This document shows, piece by piece, positions 1 through 8,586 of a stretch of 64,000 nucleotides of DNA. A model generated the notes under the pieces. It ran no database searches. It saw only the letters and a program-made list of their open reading frames with translations, and was not told where the DNA came from. Position numbers and translations under genes: made by a program. How positions within the stretch are numbered: the stretch's first letter is position 1; each line of letters begins with the position of its first letter. This DNA is from Aldehydirespirator sp965203635 (GTDB lineage Bacteria > Actinomycetota > Acidimicrobiia > Acidimicrobiales > Aldehydirespiratoraceae), in the NCBI GenBank assembly GCA_965203635.1, contig OZ241903.1:3286001-3350000 (forward strand), in the 5' to 3' direction.

Positions 1-524
1 CGGTGGGCCGGCCCCGCCCCGGCGTTCAAGCCGAGATCAGGGATGCGAACGGGCAGCGGCTCGACCCCGGTCAAACGGGCGAGCTCTGGCTGAGATCGCC
101 CGCGGTGATGTCGGGGTACTGGCGCGACCCGGAGTCCAGCTCCGATGCCCTCGTCGACGGCTGGCTGCGCACCGGGGACCTGGCCACCGTGGATCCCAAC
201 GGCCTCTACCGCCTCGCGGGACGGCTGAGCGACATGTTCATCCGGGGCGGCTACAACGTGCACCCGGCGGAGGTCGAGGGCGTGCTGTCCGGGCATCCCG
301 GGGTGCAGGAGGTGGTCGTGCTCCCGCGTCCCGATCCAGTGATGGGCGAGATCGGCGTGGCCGTGGTGGTGCCCCGAGATGCCGCCGAACCGCCCACGCT
401 GGAGGACCTGCGGACCTTCGGGGCGGGCGCGCTGGCCCGCCACAAGCTTCCCGAGGACTTGAGGATCGTCGACGAGCTGCCCCGTAACCCGACCGGGAAG
501 ATCGACCGCCGCCGCCTCGGCTGA
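1..524 (+). CDS. AMP-dependent acyl-CoA synthetase, C-terminal part (5' end outside window)
   Basis: C-terminal third of an ANL-superfamily adenylating enzyme, which activates a carboxylic acid to an acyl-AMP and then an acyl-CoA. Seen: the GELWLRSP and GYWRDPE strands, the GWLRTGDL motif (A7-like, Asp binding the AMP ribose), the hinge GRLSDMFIRGGYNVHPAEVE (A8), and the terminal PTGKIDRR with the catalytic lysine (A10). The reading frame is open to the window edge, so the gene begins upstream. The substrate cannot be told from this part. It is followed by a dispersed repeat and is convergent with rsgA. Confidence 0.9.
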   Translation, partial: VGRPRPGVQAEIRDANGQRLDPGQTGELWLRSPAVMSGYWRDPESSSDALVDGWLRTGDLATVDPNGLYRLAGRLSDMFIRGGYNVHPAEVEGVLSGHPGVQEVVVLPRPDPVMGEIGVAVVVPRDAAEPPTLEDLRTFGAGALARHKLPEDLRIVDELPRNPTGKIDRRRLG

Positions 525-565
525 GAGGCCGAGCGGGCAGGCGAGAGAATCCGGCTCATACGGGC

Positions 566-614
566 GAGGCCGTGGCCCGAGCGGCCCGTGAGCGCAAGGG
601 AACAAGAGCGGGAG
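566..614 (+). repeat. dispersed intergenic repeat, copy A
   Basis: A 45-50 bp element containing GCCCGAGCGGCCCGTGAG followed by a GCGAACAAGAGCG-like tail. It lies between the acyl-CoA synthetase and the 3' end of rsgA. Near-identical copies occur at 45613-45660 in the same orientation and at 1711-1756 and 48641-48685 inverted. Copies A and B therefore face each other across rsgA. Confidence 0.75.
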
Positions 615-635
615 ATACGCAGCTCGACCGTCGCC

Positions 636-1646
636 TCAGCGGCGGCCCCGGGCCGCAGCTCGAGCCCGCTGCTCCTCACGGACCCTCTGCTGCTCGACCT
701 CGTCGCGCAGGGCCAGGAAGCGCTGCAGCCGGCGGGGATCCATCTCACCTCGCTCCACGGCCGCGGTCACCGCACAGTCGGGCTCGGCTCCGTGGGCGCA
801 GTCCGAGAACCGGCAACTGAGACCATGCTCATCGATGTCGCTGAACACGCGGCTCAACGCCTCCTGCGCGTCGATCAGGCCGAGGGCGCGCACACCCGGC
901 GTGTCGAGCACCATGCCGCCGTTGTCGGGCAGGAGCACGAGCCGGCGTGCCACGGTGGTGTGCCGGCCCCGCCGGTCGGACGACCGGACCTTCGCGGTGG
1001 CGGCAACCTCGGCACCGACCAGGGCGTTCACCAGGGTCGACTTACCCGACCCGCTGGCACCCACGAGGGCCAGCGTCCGGCCGGGTCCGAGCCGGGACCG
1101 CAGGTCATCCAGGCCCAGGCCCCGGCGCGCGCTCAACGTCAGGACATCGACATCGCCGGCTACGGCCCGGACCGTCTCAGCCGCCGCGGCGGCATCTGCG
1201 GCCCGATCAGCCTTGGTGAGCAGGATCACGATGGCGGCCTCGCTGTCACGAGCCATCACCAGCATGCGCTCGAAGCGTCCCGGCGGCAGGGGCCGGTCGA
1301 GGCCGGCGACGATGCCCACGATGTCGAAGTTGGCCGCCAGCACCTGCTCGGCGTCGCGTTCGGCGGGATCCCGGCGGGTCAGGGCCGTGAGCCGGGGCAG
1401 CACCCGGCCGATCAGCACCACCTCGTGCCGGCTCGTCACCTGCACCCAGTCGCCGGTGACCGGCGCGGTCTCGGCCTGGGCCCGCACGGAGTCCGAGCCG
1501 GCTCGCACCATGCCCTCCGCCGTCACCACGTCGCACTCGCCCCGGTCCACCTGCACCACCCTCCCGACCCTCGCTCCGGGCTCTAGAGCACGGGCCATGC
1601 GATCGTCGTAGCCCCAACGGCTCAGGTCGCCGACACTGCCCGTCAC
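636..1646 (-). CDS. rsgA: ribosome small-subunit-dependent GTPase A
   Basis: Circularly permuted GTPase of late 30S ribosome maturation. In order, from the chosen start: OB-fold region (VGRVVQVDRG), G4 LLTKAD (about 142-147), G1 P-loop GASGSGKST (196-204), G3 LDTPG (247-251), and a C-terminal zinc knuckle with C278, C283, H285 and C291. About 336 aa, normal for the family. The frame stays open up to an ATG at 1775, but that extension is encoded by dispersed repeat copy B. The GTG at 1646, just before the conserved LSRWGYDDR, is therefore preferred, although no strong ribosome binding site precedes it. Confidence 0.92.
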   Translation of the reverse strand: MTGSVGDLSRWGYDDRMARALEPGARVGRVVQVDRGECDVVTAEGMVRAGSDSVRAQAETAPVTGDWVQVTSRHEVVLIGRVLPRLTALTRRDPAERDAEQVLAANFDIVGIVAGLDRPLPPGRFERMLVMARDSEAAIVILLTKADRAADAAAAAETVRAVAGDVDVLTLSARRGLGLDDLRSRLGPGRTLALVGASGSGKSTLVNALVGAEVAATAKVRSSDRRGRHTTVARRLVLLPDNGGMVLDTPGVRALGLIDAQEALSRVFSDIDEHGLSCRFSDCAHGAEPDCAVTAAVERGEMDPRRLQRFLALRDEVEQQRVREEQRARAAARGRR

Positions 1647-1710
1647 TGGTGTTTCATCGGCACTGAGGGGGTGTCTCCATCCGTCCACTATTGCCCATCG
1701 CGCGAGATTC

Positions 1711-1756
1711 CGCTCGTGTTCGCTACGCTCACGGGCCGCTCGGGCCACGGCTCCGC
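1711..1756 (-). repeat. dispersed intergenic repeat, copy B (inverted)
   Basis: Reverse-complement copy of the element at 566-614, with the same GCCCGAGCGGCCCGTGAG core. It lies between the divergent starts of rsgA and the molybdoprotein and translates as an artificial N-terminal extension of RsgA (AVARAARERSEHER). Confidence 0.7.
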
Positions 1757-1872
1757 TCAGCGCCTTGAGTTCCATCGATCAGTCCGATGGCTTCGCTCCG
1801 CCTCTGGGACAGATAGAGGCGTACGATCTCGGCGAGCGAAATGGTCGATCCGAGGCGGCCAAGGGGACAGCG

Positions 1873-3609
1873 GTGACAGACGAACAATCGATCGAGGACT
1901 ATCCGGGCTCCTCGCCGGGCGCGGCGCCCTCGGTGATGGGTGCATTGGCCGGGACGGCCGGCGCGGCCGTCGGCCTGGGGTTCGGTGAGCTGGTCGAGGG
2001 AGCATCCGAGTCGATCCCGTCGCTGGTGGTGGCGGTGAGCGAGCTGTTCAACGACTACACGCCCGGCGACGTGGTGAGGTTCAGCATCGACAACTTCGGC
2101 ACCAGCCAGAAGACGCTGCTCACGGTGGGCATCGTCATCGGGACGCTGGTCCTCGGCGGTGTCCTGGGCCGCTTCGCGGCTCGCGGCCGCCCGAGGGTGA
2201 CCCTGGTCGGGTTCGCGCTGTTCGGCCTGCTGGGCGGCTGGACCGCGGCCCGCAACCCGATAAGCCCGGCCGCCGCGTCATGGGCGGTGGGGCTGGCGGC
2301 CGCCGCGCTGGCCGCGGCGACGACGCTGCTGCTGGTAGGCCGCCTGGCCAAGCGATCTGTTCGGTTGCCCGCGACCCTGCCGGTGGATTCACAGCAGCCG
2401 GAGCCTGCCGCGGATGTTGCTGCGCCTGCAGGGGAGGTGCAGACGCGGCGGGCCTTCTTCGCGTATGCAGTCGGCGCCGGTGCGGCCGCGCTGGCCATGG
2501 TCGGCCTGGGCCGGGCACTGCGGGGCCAATCGGCCGCGGAGCAGTTCCTGGAGACGAACGCGCTGCGGTCGGCGGCAACCACCACGGCCCCCCGGCCGTC
2601 CGCCACTGACGCGACCGCGGCACCGGCGTCCACGACCAGCACGACCGCACCGGCGTCGGTCGGGCCATCCATACAGGAGCAGGTGGCCGCGCTCGACACG
2701 CTGGACGGCGACGTGGCCGGGATCTCGTCCTACGTGACGCCCAACGACAGCTTCTACCGGATCGACACCGCCTTCGGCCAGGTGCCTCAGATCGACCCGA
2801 CCAGCTGGCGGCTGCGCTTCACCGGCATGGTCGACAATCCCTACGAGCTCACCTTCGACGAGATCCAGGCCATGGACCTGTCCGACTACGTCATCACCCT
2901 GTCGTGCGTGTCGAACCGGGTGGGGGGCAACCTTGTCGGCAACGCGGTCTGGACCGGGGTCCCGCTGTCGGTGCTGCTGGACCGGGCCGGGGTCCAGGCC
3001 GGCGCGGACCAGGTGGTGGGCCGCTCGGTGGACGACTGGACGGCCGGCTTCCCGACCCCGGTGGTGTACGACGGCCGCAACGCCATCCTCGCCATCGGCA
3101 TGAACGACGAGTTCCTGCCGACCAACCACGGCTTCCCGGCCCGGCTGGTGGTGGCCGGCCTGTACGGCTACGTGTCGGCAGTGAAGTGGATCGATGAGAT
3201 CCACCTGACCACCTGGGACGGGTTCGACGGCTACTGGGTGCCGAGGGGCTGGTCCAAGGAGGGGCCGATGAAGACCCAGAGCCGCATCGACGTGCCCGAC
3301 GCGGGCCGCGGGCTCGTCGCCGGCCAGACCACGCCGATCGCCGGCATCGCCTGGGCGCCGACCCGCGGCATCGAGCGGGTCGAGGTCAACGTCGACGACG
3401 AGGGCTGGCTGCCCTGCCAGCTGGGCGAGGCCCTGGGCGACGAGAGCTGGGTGCAGTGGCACCGCGAGTGGACTCCCACCGAGGGCCGGCACCGGATCCA
3501 GGTGCGGGCCACCGACGGCGACGGCATCACCCAGAGTTCCAGGGAGGTCGATCCAGCCCCCAACGGCGCCGAGGGCTGGCACACCGTAACGGTCACCGTC
3601 GACAGCTGA
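1873..3609 (+). CDS. membrane-anchored molybdopterin-dependent oxidoreductase, sulfite oxidase fold
   Basis: About 578 aa. The N-terminal 215 residues carry hydrophobic segments near 20-40, 80-98, 108-124 and 136-156, then an RRAFF motif (192-196) with another hydrophobic stretch, as in Tat-exported or anchored YedY/sulfite-oxidase-like proteins. A Thr/Ala/Pro-rich linker (about 230-262) leads to the oxidoreductase molybdopterin-binding domain. The Mo-ligating cysteine is most likely C345 in LSCVSNRVGG. Further family motifs are NHGFPARLVVAGLYGY and VKWIDEI. The C-terminal part is the Mo-co dimerisation beta-domain. The catalytic domain is predicted to be extracytoplasmic. GTG at 1873 is chosen because AAGGGG lies 7 nt upstream; the upstream in-frame ATG at 1765 lacks this. 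Substrate unknown. Confidence 0.85.
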   Translation: MTDEQSIEDYPGSSPGAAPSVMGALAGTAGAAVGLGFGELVEGASESIPSLVVAVSELFNDYTPGDVVRFSIDNFGTSQKTLLTVGIVIGTLVLGGVLGRFAARGRPRVTLVGFALFGLLGGWTAARNPISPAAASWAVGLAAAALAAATTLLLVGRLAKRSVRLPATLPVDSQQPEPAADVAAPAGEVQTRRAFFAYAVGAGAAALAMVGLGRALRGQSAAEQFLETNALRSAATTTAPRPSATDATAAPASTTSTTAPASVGPSIQEQVAALDTLDGDVAGISSYVTPNDSFYRIDTAFGQVPQIDPTSWRLRFTGMVDNPYELTFDEIQAMDLSDYVITLSCVSNRVGGNLVGNAVWTGVPLSVLLDRAGVQAGADQVVGRSVDDWTAGFPTPVVYDGRNAILAIGMNDEFLPTNHGFPARLVVAGLYGYVSAVKWIDEIHLTTWDGFDGYWVPRGWSKEGPMKTQSRIDVPDAGRGLVAGQTTPIAGIAWAPTRGIERVEVNVDDEGWLPCQLGEALGDESWVQWHREWTPTEGRHRIQVRATDGDGITQSSREVDPAPNGAEGWHTVTVTVDS

Positions 3610-3640
3610 CCCGGAGTCGCTGACCTCCGGCAAGCCTTCA

Positions 3641-3663
3641 CCCTGCTGCCATGGGCAGCAGGG
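3641..3663. terminator. 10-bp perfect hairpin, possible terminator
   Basis: CCCTGCTGCC (3641-3650), a 3-nt ATG loop, and GGCAGCAGGG (3654-3663), 30 bp after the molybdoprotein stop. There is no U-tract immediately downstream, so this would be a non-canonical terminator of the kind common in high-GC actinobacteria. Confidence 0.5.
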
Positions 3664-3678
3664 CTGGGTGAGATCGAG

Positions 3679-3718
3679 GGGGAGATTTTGTGTATTGGAG
3701 GGGAGAATCTGTGTATTG
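3679..3718 (+). promoter_or_regulatory. paired direct repeats, candidate operator or activator site
   Basis: GGGGAGATTTTGTGTATTG (3679-3697) and GGGGAGAATCTGTGTATTG (3700-3718) match at 17 of 19 positions with a 21-bp period, close to two helical turns. They end 38 bp before the ATG of the xanthine-dehydrogenase-type gene, in an unusually T-rich stretch. The arrangement suits a dimeric regulator. The regulator is unknown. Confidence 0.5.
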
Positions 3719-3756
3719 TGCGAATGTGGGGCGGACGTACGTAGCTTCCTGCAGCC

Positions 3757-6432
3757 ATGACTGATCTTCAGGAACGAACCGGACCTGCCGCGCCGACGGT
3801 GACGGAGTTCGTCTGCAACGGCTCGACGGTGCGCGTCGGCGACCATCCCCACCTGCTCGCGGCCCTGCGGGAGGAGCTCGGGCTGGTGGCGGCCAAGGAC
3901 GGCTGCTCCCCGTCGGGCCAGTGCGGCTGCTGCACCGTTCTGCTCAACGGCAAGGCCCGGGTGGCGTGCCAGATCCCTCTCAGCAAGGCCCAGGGTGCGG
4001 AGATCGTCACGCCCGAGGGCCTCAGCGACGAGGAGCGCCACCGCTACGCGGCCGCATTCGGGGCCGCGGGGGCGGTGCAGTGCGGCTTCTGCACGCCGGG
4101 GATCCTGATGCGGGTCAAGGCGCTGATCGACAACAAGGGCGCCGGCCTCACCCGCGACCAGGCCTCCCGCCATCTCGGCGCCCACCTGTGCCGCTGCACC
4201 GGATACCTGAAGATCCTCGACGCGGTGGAGATGCTGGCCACCGGGGCCGACGGGATCGGTGCCGACGGCACCGCGGTCGAGATCGTCCGGGGTGTGGGAT
4301 CCCGGGCCGCTCGCTACGAGTCAGCCGACCTGGCCCTGGGCGACAAGCTCTACATCGACGACATGACCGCGCCGGGAATGCTCCACGGTGCGGTGCATCT
4401 GGCCGAGCACGCCCGGGCCGACGTGATCTCCATCGACACCAGCCGGGCGGAGGCCCAGCCCGGCGTGGTGGCCGTTTTCACCGGGGCCAACGTTCCGGGC
4501 GACCTGCGCATCGGGCTGATCCACAAGGACTGGCCGGTGTTCATCCCGGAGGGCGGCCGCACGTCCTACCTGGGCGACATCCTGGCCCTGGTGGTGGCCG
4601 ACAGCCGCGAGACGGCCCGCCGGGCGGCGGAACTGGTCGACGTGGTCTACGAGCCGCTGCCCCCGATCACCGACCCGGCCGCGGCGGTGGCCGACGGCGC
4701 CGAGGATGCGGTCTGGGGACTGGACGGCAACATCCTGTCGGTGTCGACCTACGCCCGGGGCGGCGACGTGGAAGAAGCGCTGGCCGCGTCGGCCCACGTC
4801 ATGCGAGAGACGTTCCAGACCCAGCGAGTGGAGCAGGCCTTCCTCGAGCCCGAGTCGACCCTGGCCGTGCCCAAGGTCGTAGACGGCGAGCGCGGCCTGG
4901 ACCTGTACTCCGGTGGCCAAGGCGTGTGGGACGACCGCGACCAGGTCGCAGCCGTGCTCGGGATCGACAACAGCCGCGTCTGGGCCGAGCAGGTCGCCAA
5001 CGGCGGAGCCTTCGGAGGCAAGGAGGACTGCTCCAACCAGACCCAGACCGCGCTGGCGGCCTGGCTGCTGGACCGTCCCGTCAAGACGACGTTCTCGCGT
5101 GAGGAGTCGCTGCTGGTCCATCCGAAGCGTCATCCGGTGCGGATCGAGTTGGCCGTGGGCTGTGACGCCGAGGGGCGGCTCACTGCCCTGCGAGCCCGGA
5201 TGCTGGGCGACTCCGGACCCTACGCCTCGGTGGGGATGAAGGTGCTGGAGCGGGCGGCCGGCCATGCCTGCGGCCCCTACGTGGTGCCGGTCGTGGATGT
5301 CGAGGCGGTGGCGGCCCGCACCAACAACAGCGTGTGCGGCGCCTTCCGGGGGTTCGGGGCCAACCAGGCCCAGTTCGCCATGGAGGGTGCGCTGGACCGG
5401 CTGGCCGACGCGGTGGGCATCAGCGGCTGGGAGATCCGCCGCCGCAACGCGGTGCACCCGGGAGCGGTCTGGGGGCCGGGCCAGATCATGGACGGCGGCA
5501 GCCTCGGCGCGATGGAGTGCCTGGAGGCCATCAAGCCGGCCTACGACGAGGCGATCGCGGCCGGAAAGGCCGTCGGGCTCGGACTGGGTCTCAAGAACTC
5601 CGGGCTCGGCAACGGTTTCAAGGAGATCAGCCGGGCCGTGGTGCATTTCGTGGCCGACGCGGCCCACCCGGTGGGCACCCCGGCAGGGCCAGACACCGTC
5701 GTGGAGGTGCGCCACTGCTGGACGGAGATGGGCCAGGGAGTGCACACCGTGGCCCTGCAGGTGGCGGTGGAGGAGCTCGGGGTGCGGCCCGACCAGGTCA
5801 GGGTCTACGTCGACACCAGCCGGGAGCTGGGCGCCGGCCAGACCACCGGCTCGCGGGGGACGCTGATGGGGGCCGGGTCGGTCGCCGAGGCGTGCCGGGC
5901 GGCCAACGACGGCGGCTGCCTCACCGGGGTCGACTACGAGGGCGAATACCGGGTGGACTGGACCAACAAGCTCAGCGACGGCCTGGAGAACCCGGTCATC
6001 CACTCCACCTTCGGCTACGCGGCCCAGATGGTGATCGCCGACCCGAAGACCGGCAAGGTTGAGAAGGTGGTGGCCGCCCACGACGTGGGACGGGCCGTCA
6101 ACCCGCTGCTGTGCGAGGGCCAGATCGAGGGCAGCGTCCACATGGGCCTCGGCTACGCACTGAGCGAGGACTTTCCCTGCGACACCGACGGCCGGCCCCG
6201 CTTCGACACCCTGAGGGGGCTCGACATCATCCGGGCCAAGGACATGCCGCCGGTGGACGTGATCCTGGTCGAGGCACCCCAGCCCGACTCGCCCTACGGC
6301 ATCAAGGGTGTGGGCGAGATCGGACTGGTGCCCACCGCCGGAGCGGTGGCCGAGGCCATGCGCCAGGTGGACGGCCAGTGGCGCAACCGCCTGCCCATCA
6401 ACACTCATCAGCCGGTAGTACCCCAACCGTGA
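3757..6432 (+). CDS. xanthine dehydrogenase-family Mo hydroxylase, fused [2Fe-2S] and Mo subunits without FAD domain
   Basis: 891 aa. Residues about 15-160 hold two [2Fe-2S] clusters: a plant-type N-terminal cluster (C50, C56, C58/C59, C71) and the alpha-helical cluster (C109, C112, C145, C147). From about 180 to the end is the aldehyde oxidase/xanthine dehydrogenase molybdopterin region, with GGAFGGKED, GAFRGFGANQ, an MGQGVHT-type Mo-co loop, and KGVGEIGLVP with the probable catalytic glutamate. The FAD domain of classical XDH is absent, so the architecture resembles the FeS-Mo aldehyde oxidoreductases and the selenium-type XdhD group. Neighbours (SsnA-like amidohydrolase, 8-oxoguanine deaminase, phosphoribosyltransferase) suggest hydroxylation of a purine-like heterocycle. 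The stop overlaps the next start (GTGA). Confidence 0.88.
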   Translation: MTDLQERTGPAAPTVTEFVCNGSTVRVGDHPHLLAALREELGLVAAKDGCSPSGQCGCCTVLLNGKARVACQIPLSKAQGAEIVTPEGLSDEERHRYAAAFGAAGAVQCGFCTPGILMRVKALIDNKGAGLTRDQASRHLGAHLCRCTGYLKILDAVEMLATGADGIGADGTAVEIVRGVGSRAARYESADLALGDKLYIDDMTAPGMLHGAVHLAEHARADVISIDTSRAEAQPGVVAVFTGANVPGDLRIGLIHKDWPVFIPEGGRTSYLGDILALVVADSRETARRAAELVDVVYEPLPPITDPAAAVADGAEDAVWGLDGNILSVSTYARGGDVEEALAASAHVMRETFQTQRVEQAFLEPESTLAVPKVVDGERGLDLYSGGQGVWDDRDQVAAVLGIDNSRVWAEQVANGGAFGGKEDCSNQTQTALAAWLLDRPVKTTFSREESLLVHPKRHPVRIELAVGCDAEGRLTALRARMLGDSGPYASVGMKVLERAAGHACGPYVVPVVDVEAVAARTNNSVCGAFRGFGANQAQFAMEGALDRLADAVGISGWEIRRRNAVHPGAVWGPGQIMDGGSLGAMECLEAIKPAYDEAIAAGKAVGLGLGLKNSGLGNGFKEISRAVVHFVADAAHPVGTPAGPDTVVEVRHCWTEMGQGVHTVALQVAVEELGVRPDQVRVYVDTSRELGAGQTTGSRGTLMGAGSVAEACRAANDGGCLTGVDYEGEYRVDWTNKLSDGLENPVIHSTFGYAAQMVIADPKTGKVEKVVAAHDVGRAVNPLLCEGQIEGSVHMGLGYALSEDFPCDTDGRPRFDTLRGLDIIRAKDMPPVDVILVEAPQPDSPYGIKGVGEIGLVPTAGAVAEAMRQVDGQWRNRLPINTHQPVVPQP

Positions 6433-7517
6433 CCGCCACGGCGCCAGACCCCGGGAACACCGCCGCGCCCTCGCAGGCGGCCGGAGGCGGCAGCCAGACC
6501 ACCCCGGGGATGGTGTGCGCCCACCACCACCTGTACTCCGCGCTGGCCCGGGGCATGCCCGCGCCGCCCCGCACCCCCACGGGATTCCTGGAGATCCTGG
6601 AGCTGATCTGGTGGCGTCTGGACCAGGCCCTCGACCTCGACATCATCGAGTCGTCGGCGAAGCTCGGCGCGCTGGAAGCCCTGGAGTCGGGCACCACCGC
6701 CATCATCGACCATCACGAATCCCCCAACGCCATCGAAGGGTCGCTGGACGTGATCGCCCGAGCCTGCGCCGAGGTCGGAGTGAGAGTGGACTGCGCCTAC
6801 GGGGTGACCGACAGGCACGGACCGGCGGGCGCCCGGGCAGGCCTCGTCGAGAACGACCGGTTCCTTCGAGCCGGGGGGCGGGGCCATGTCGGCGTCCACG
6901 CCGCGTTCACCTGCTCCGACGAGACCCTGGAAGCCGCCGCGGGCTTGGCCGCCGACCACGGCGCCGGAGTCCACATCCACGTGTCGGAGGGCACCGCCGA
7001 TGTGGAGGCCGGCTACCGCCTGGAGCAGCTGGCCCGCGACGACTGGCTGGTGGTCCACGCCGTGCACCTCGACCGCGACCTTCCGGGCACGATCGTGCAC
7101 AACCCCCGCTCCAACATGAACAACGCGGTCGGCTACGCCCGGCCCGCAGGCCGGTCCAACCTGGTGGCTCTGGGCACCGACGGGATCGGCGCGGCCATGC
7201 TCGACGAGTTCCGGGTGGCCTACGTGTGCCACCGCTCCGACGATGTGACCGCCACCCCCGAGACGGCATGGAGCTGGCTGGAAGCCGGCTGGAGACTGTT
7301 CCCCGAGGCGCTCGACGACACGGTGGTCTGGTCGTATGACCGCATGGACCCCTGGTCGCTGGCCTTCACGACCGGCGTTCGGCCCCTGGAAGTGACGGTC
7401 GGCGGCGAGACCGTGCTGCGCGACGGCCGGCCGACTCGGGTGGACGCCACCGAGATCAGAGCCAAAGCCGCCGAAGCCGCCGCCAGACTGTTCGCCAAGC
7501 TCGAACAGATGCCGTAG
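6429..7517 (+). CDS. SsnA-like amidohydrolase, short N-terminus
   Basis: About 362 aa if started at the GTG overlapping the upstream TGA (6429-6432), which implies translational coupling. It is a metal-dependent amidohydrolase (TIM barrel): HHH at 32-34, a later DHHESP, HIHVSEG, VVHAVHLDRD, and ALGTDGIG with the metal-binding Asp. The protein enters the barrel almost at once, so the N-terminal beta-sandwich strands usual in the family are nearly missing. The sequence before HHH is Pro/Ala/Gly-rich filler. E. coli SsnA is longer (about 440 aa) and is likewise linked to a Se-type xanthine dehydrogenase. Probable role: hydrolysis of an aminated or ring amide intermediate. Substrate inferred only from context. 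Confidence 0.75.
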   Translation: MTATAPDPGNTAAPSQAAGGGSQTTPGMVCAHHHLYSALARGMPAPPRTPTGFLEILELIWWRLDQALDLDIIESSAKLGALEALESGTTAIIDHHESPNAIEGSLDVIARACAEVGVRVDCAYGVTDRHGPAGARAGLVENDRFLRAGGRGHVGVHAAFTCSDETLEAAAGLAADHGAGVHIHVSEGTADVEAGYRLEQLARDDWLVVHAVHLDRDLPGTIVHNPRSNMNNAVGYARPAGRSNLVALGTDGIGAAMLDEFRVAYVCHRSDDVTATPETAWSWLEAGWRLFPEALDDTVVWSYDRMDPWSLAFTTGVRPLEVTVGGETVLRDGRPTRVDATEIRAKAAEAAARLFAKLEQMP

Positions 7518-7543
7518 GCGGAAGAGCCGCACTAGGAGACGCC

Positions 7544-8563
7544 ATGACCCAGCCCGTAGCCCTCTACATCCAGGACGCCCACACCCTCGCCGAGTCGATG
7601 GATCTGTCCCGCTATGCGGAGTCCAAGGGCTTCGACGCGGTATGGCAGGCCGACTCCCGGCTGGTGCGCGACGCGGTGGTGCCCATGGCCGCCATCGCCG
7701 CGGTCACCGACACGATCAAGGTCGGCAGCGGCGTGGTGGACTGCTGGACCCGCAATCCGGCCCGGCTGGCGTCCACCTTCTCGACCCTCGACGACCTGGC
7801 CCCGGGCCGGATCATCCTCGGCATCGGCGCCTGGTGGGAACCGCTGGCGTCGAAGGTGGGCGTGAGCCGGGTGCGCCCCCTGAAGGCGATGCGCGAGATC
7901 GTGGAGGCGTGCCGCGGCCTTCTCGGCGATCAGACGGTCACTTTCGACGGCGAGTTCGTGCAGTTCGACGGGGTCGAGCTCGACTATGTGCAGCAGGAGC
8001 GCCGGCCCAAGGACGTGCCCATCTACATCGGGGCCACCGGCGCCAAGATGATGGCCCTCACCGGGGAGATCGGCGACGGCGTGGTGTTCAACTACCTGGT
8101 GTCGCCCCAGTACAACGCGCAAGCCATGGAGCACCTGGCCGAGGGAGCGGCCCGGGTCGGCCGCACCGTCGACGACCTGGACCGACCCCAGTTGATCGTT
8201 TGCTCGATGGCTACCGGTGACTCCGAGGCCGAGCGGACCGAGGCGCTCGACGGTGGACGCATGCTGATCACCCAGTACCTGGGCCAGCAGCCCCACATCA
8301 TGAAGGCTTCGGGCGTATCGCAGTCGCTGCTCGATGAGGTCGGCTCGGTGCTGACCTGGCCGGCCACCCTCGAGCAGGTGGAGGCCGCCTCCAAGCTGGT
8401 GCCCGACGAGGTGGTGCAGCTGCTTTGCGCGGCCGGCACCGCCGACGAATGCCGGGCCAAGGTGCGCCACTACATCGACAACGGCTGCACCACCCCGATC
8501 CTGTACCCGCTCGGGCCGGACGCCACGGGGATGATCGACGCCTTCGCCGACTGGGAGATCTGA
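7544..8563 (+). CDS. LLM class flavin-dependent (F420-type) oxidoreductase
   Basis: 339 aa luciferase-like TIM barrel. Seen: the N-terminal YIQDAHTLAESMDLSRYAESKGFDAVWQ, a TIKVGSGVVDCWTRNPARLA segment, the APGRIILGIGAWWEP strand-turn typical of F420-dependent methylene-tetrahydromethanopterin-reductase-like enzymes, and VPIYIGATGAKMM. Likely a hydride-transfer or ring-modifying step of the purine-like pathway. The cofactor (F420 rather than FMN) is inferred from family similarity and the actinobacterial setting. It lies 26 bp after the amidohydrolase, in the same operon. Confidence 0.85.
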   Translation: MTQPVALYIQDAHTLAESMDLSRYAESKGFDAVWQADSRLVRDAVVPMAAIAAVTDTIKVGSGVVDCWTRNPARLASTFSTLDDLAPGRIILGIGAWWEPLASKVGVSRVRPLKAMREIVEACRGLLGDQTVTFDGEFVQFDGVELDYVQQERRPKDVPIYIGATGAKMMALTGEIGDGVVFNYLVSPQYNAQAMEHLAEGAARVGRTVDDLDRPQLIVCSMATGDSEAERTEALDGGRMLITQYLGQQPHIMKASGVSQSLLDEVGSVLTWPATLEQVEAASKLVPDEVVQLLCAAGTADECRAKVRHYIDNGCTTPILYPLGPDATGMIDAFADWEI

Positions 8564-8586
8564 CGGCCCAAGTCCCAGGCTTCTCC

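Noticed and set aside
1646..1775. N-terminal extension of RsgA to 1775
   Set aside because: Encoded by the dispersed repeat and not conserved in the family; start placed at the GTG before the OB fold.
2389..4185. Long minus-strand frame across the molybdoprotein and Mo hydroxylase genes
   Set aside because: His/Arg/Gly-rich composition typical of reverse-frame artefact; crosses two real genes and their regulatory gap.
4321..6426. Long open frame antisense to the Mo hydroxylase
   Set aside because: Complementary shadow of a high-GC gene; no ribosome binding site or domain, and the plus-strand product is clear.
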